Source: an uncultured Maribacter sp.
GTDB lineage: Bacteria > Bacteroidota > Bacteroidia > Flavobacteriales > Flavobacteriaceae
Direction of reading: 5' to 3'
Assembly (NCBI GenBank): GCA_905479535.1
Contig: CAJQMW010000530.1
Coordinates: forward strand, 1 to 6,062
DNA: 6,062 nucleotides
Each line of letters begins with the position of its first letter. Within the stretch, counting starts at the first letter, position 1. The notes below the pieces were generated by a model. The model was not told where the DNA came from. It did no database searches and saw only the letters and a program-made list of their open reading frames with translations. Shown here in pieces: positions 5,691 to 6,062 of this stretch. A program made the translations under genes and the position numbers.

Positions 5691-6062
5691 ATGCACAAGT
5701 TCACCCTGGGAATAGAAGAGGAGTTTCAAATCTTGGATAGCGATAGCTTAAAGCTTCATTCCCAGATGTCAAAGATTATTGACGGGGGTAAAGTTTTTTT
5801 AAAGGAGCGGATAAAGGAGGAGATGCACCAGTCCATGGTGGAGATGGGGACCAATATTTGCGAGAATATCAATCAGGCCCGGGACGAGGTATCTTACCTA
5901 AGGCAGCAAATCCTGGAGTTGGCATCCAAAGAGGACCTAAAAGTAGCTGCAGCTGGGACACACCCGTTTTCACATTGGAGCGAACAGTTGATTACGCCCA
6001 ACCCGCGGTACGACCAGCTTATTGCCGAAATGAAAGATGTGGCGCGCTCCAACCTCATCTTT
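5691..6062 (+). CDS. GCS2-type carboxylate-amine ligase (YbdK/COG2170 family), N-terminal part, runs off right edge
   Basis: Start of a glutamate-cysteine-ligase-like enzyme of the glutamine-synthetase fold; 124 residues are in the window and no stop is reached. Seen: the GIEEEF signature (residues 7-12) whose acidic residues bind metal/nucleotide in the family; KEEMHQSMVEMGTNIC (42-57); a helix with RDEVSYLRQQIL; and AAAGTHPF (86-93) followed by RY (106-107), all in the order found in YbdK-like proteins. Family knowledge: E. coli YbdK has weak gamma-glutamylcysteine synthetase activity in vitro, and the physiological product of most members is unknown. It begins 24 nt after the ATP-grasp stop, so the two ligases are probably co-expressed and may act in sequence. 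The family call is strong; amine and acid substrates cannot be told from this fragment. Confidence 0.9.
   Translation, partial: MHKFTLGIEEEFQILDSDSLKLHSQMSKIIDGGKVFLKERIKEEMHQSMVEMGTNICENINQARDEVSYLRQQILELASKEDLKVAAAGTHPFSHWSEQLITPNPRYDQLIAEMKDVARSNLIF

Noticed and set aside
5231..5704. 157-codon open frame on the minus strand opposite the H1-like tail
   Set aside because: It is the antisense shadow of Lys/Ala codons, giving a Phe/Ala/Val-rich false membrane protein. The plus-strand ATP-grasp gene explains the region.

Overview
The window looks like chromosomal DNA of a marine-type Flavobacteriaceae or related Bacteroidetes. It has moderate-to-low GC, mostly weak or absent Shine-Dalgarno sequences, a TTTG/TAnnTTTG-type promoter, a lipoprotein with a Bacteroidetes-style surface-export signal, and protein families common in that group. 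There are no RNA genes, insertion sequences, CRISPR arrays or origins. Coding density is high and the longest gap, 3325-3448, is a divergent promoter region.

Left block (1-2480, plus strand) reads as one operon cut off at its 5' end. It holds the C-terminal part of a sodium:solute symporter, a HGSNAT/NagX-like multi-pass acetyltransferase, a secreted protein I cannot name, and a DUF2237 protein whose start overlaps its neighbour by 28 nt. Gaps of 10, 3 and -28 nt support co-transcription. The first two genes suggest uptake and membrane-linked acetylation of an (amino) sugar. The last two have no assigned role.

Right block (2491-6062) starts with an alpha/beta-hydrolase (esterase, PF00756 type) on the minus strand, convergent with the DUF2237 gene. 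Across a 124-nt divergent region comes a second, shorter alpha/beta-hydrolase on the plus strand. It is followed by a 74-codon putative surface lipoprotein, an ATP-grasp ligase with a long Lys/Ala/Thr-rich histone-H1-like tail, and the start of a GCS2-type (YbdK/COG2170) carboxylate-amine ligase that runs off the right edge.

The right block is the most interesting part. Two different ATP-dependent amide-bond-forming enzymes sit beside two serine hydrolases that share C-terminal signatures, which is the layout of a small-peptide or gamma-glutamyl-type metabolite or modification pathway. The product is unknown. The H1-like tail on the ATP-grasp protein and the AT-rich lipoprotein gene inside the cluster are its unusual parts. 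All family calls come from reading motifs by eye; no database search was run.
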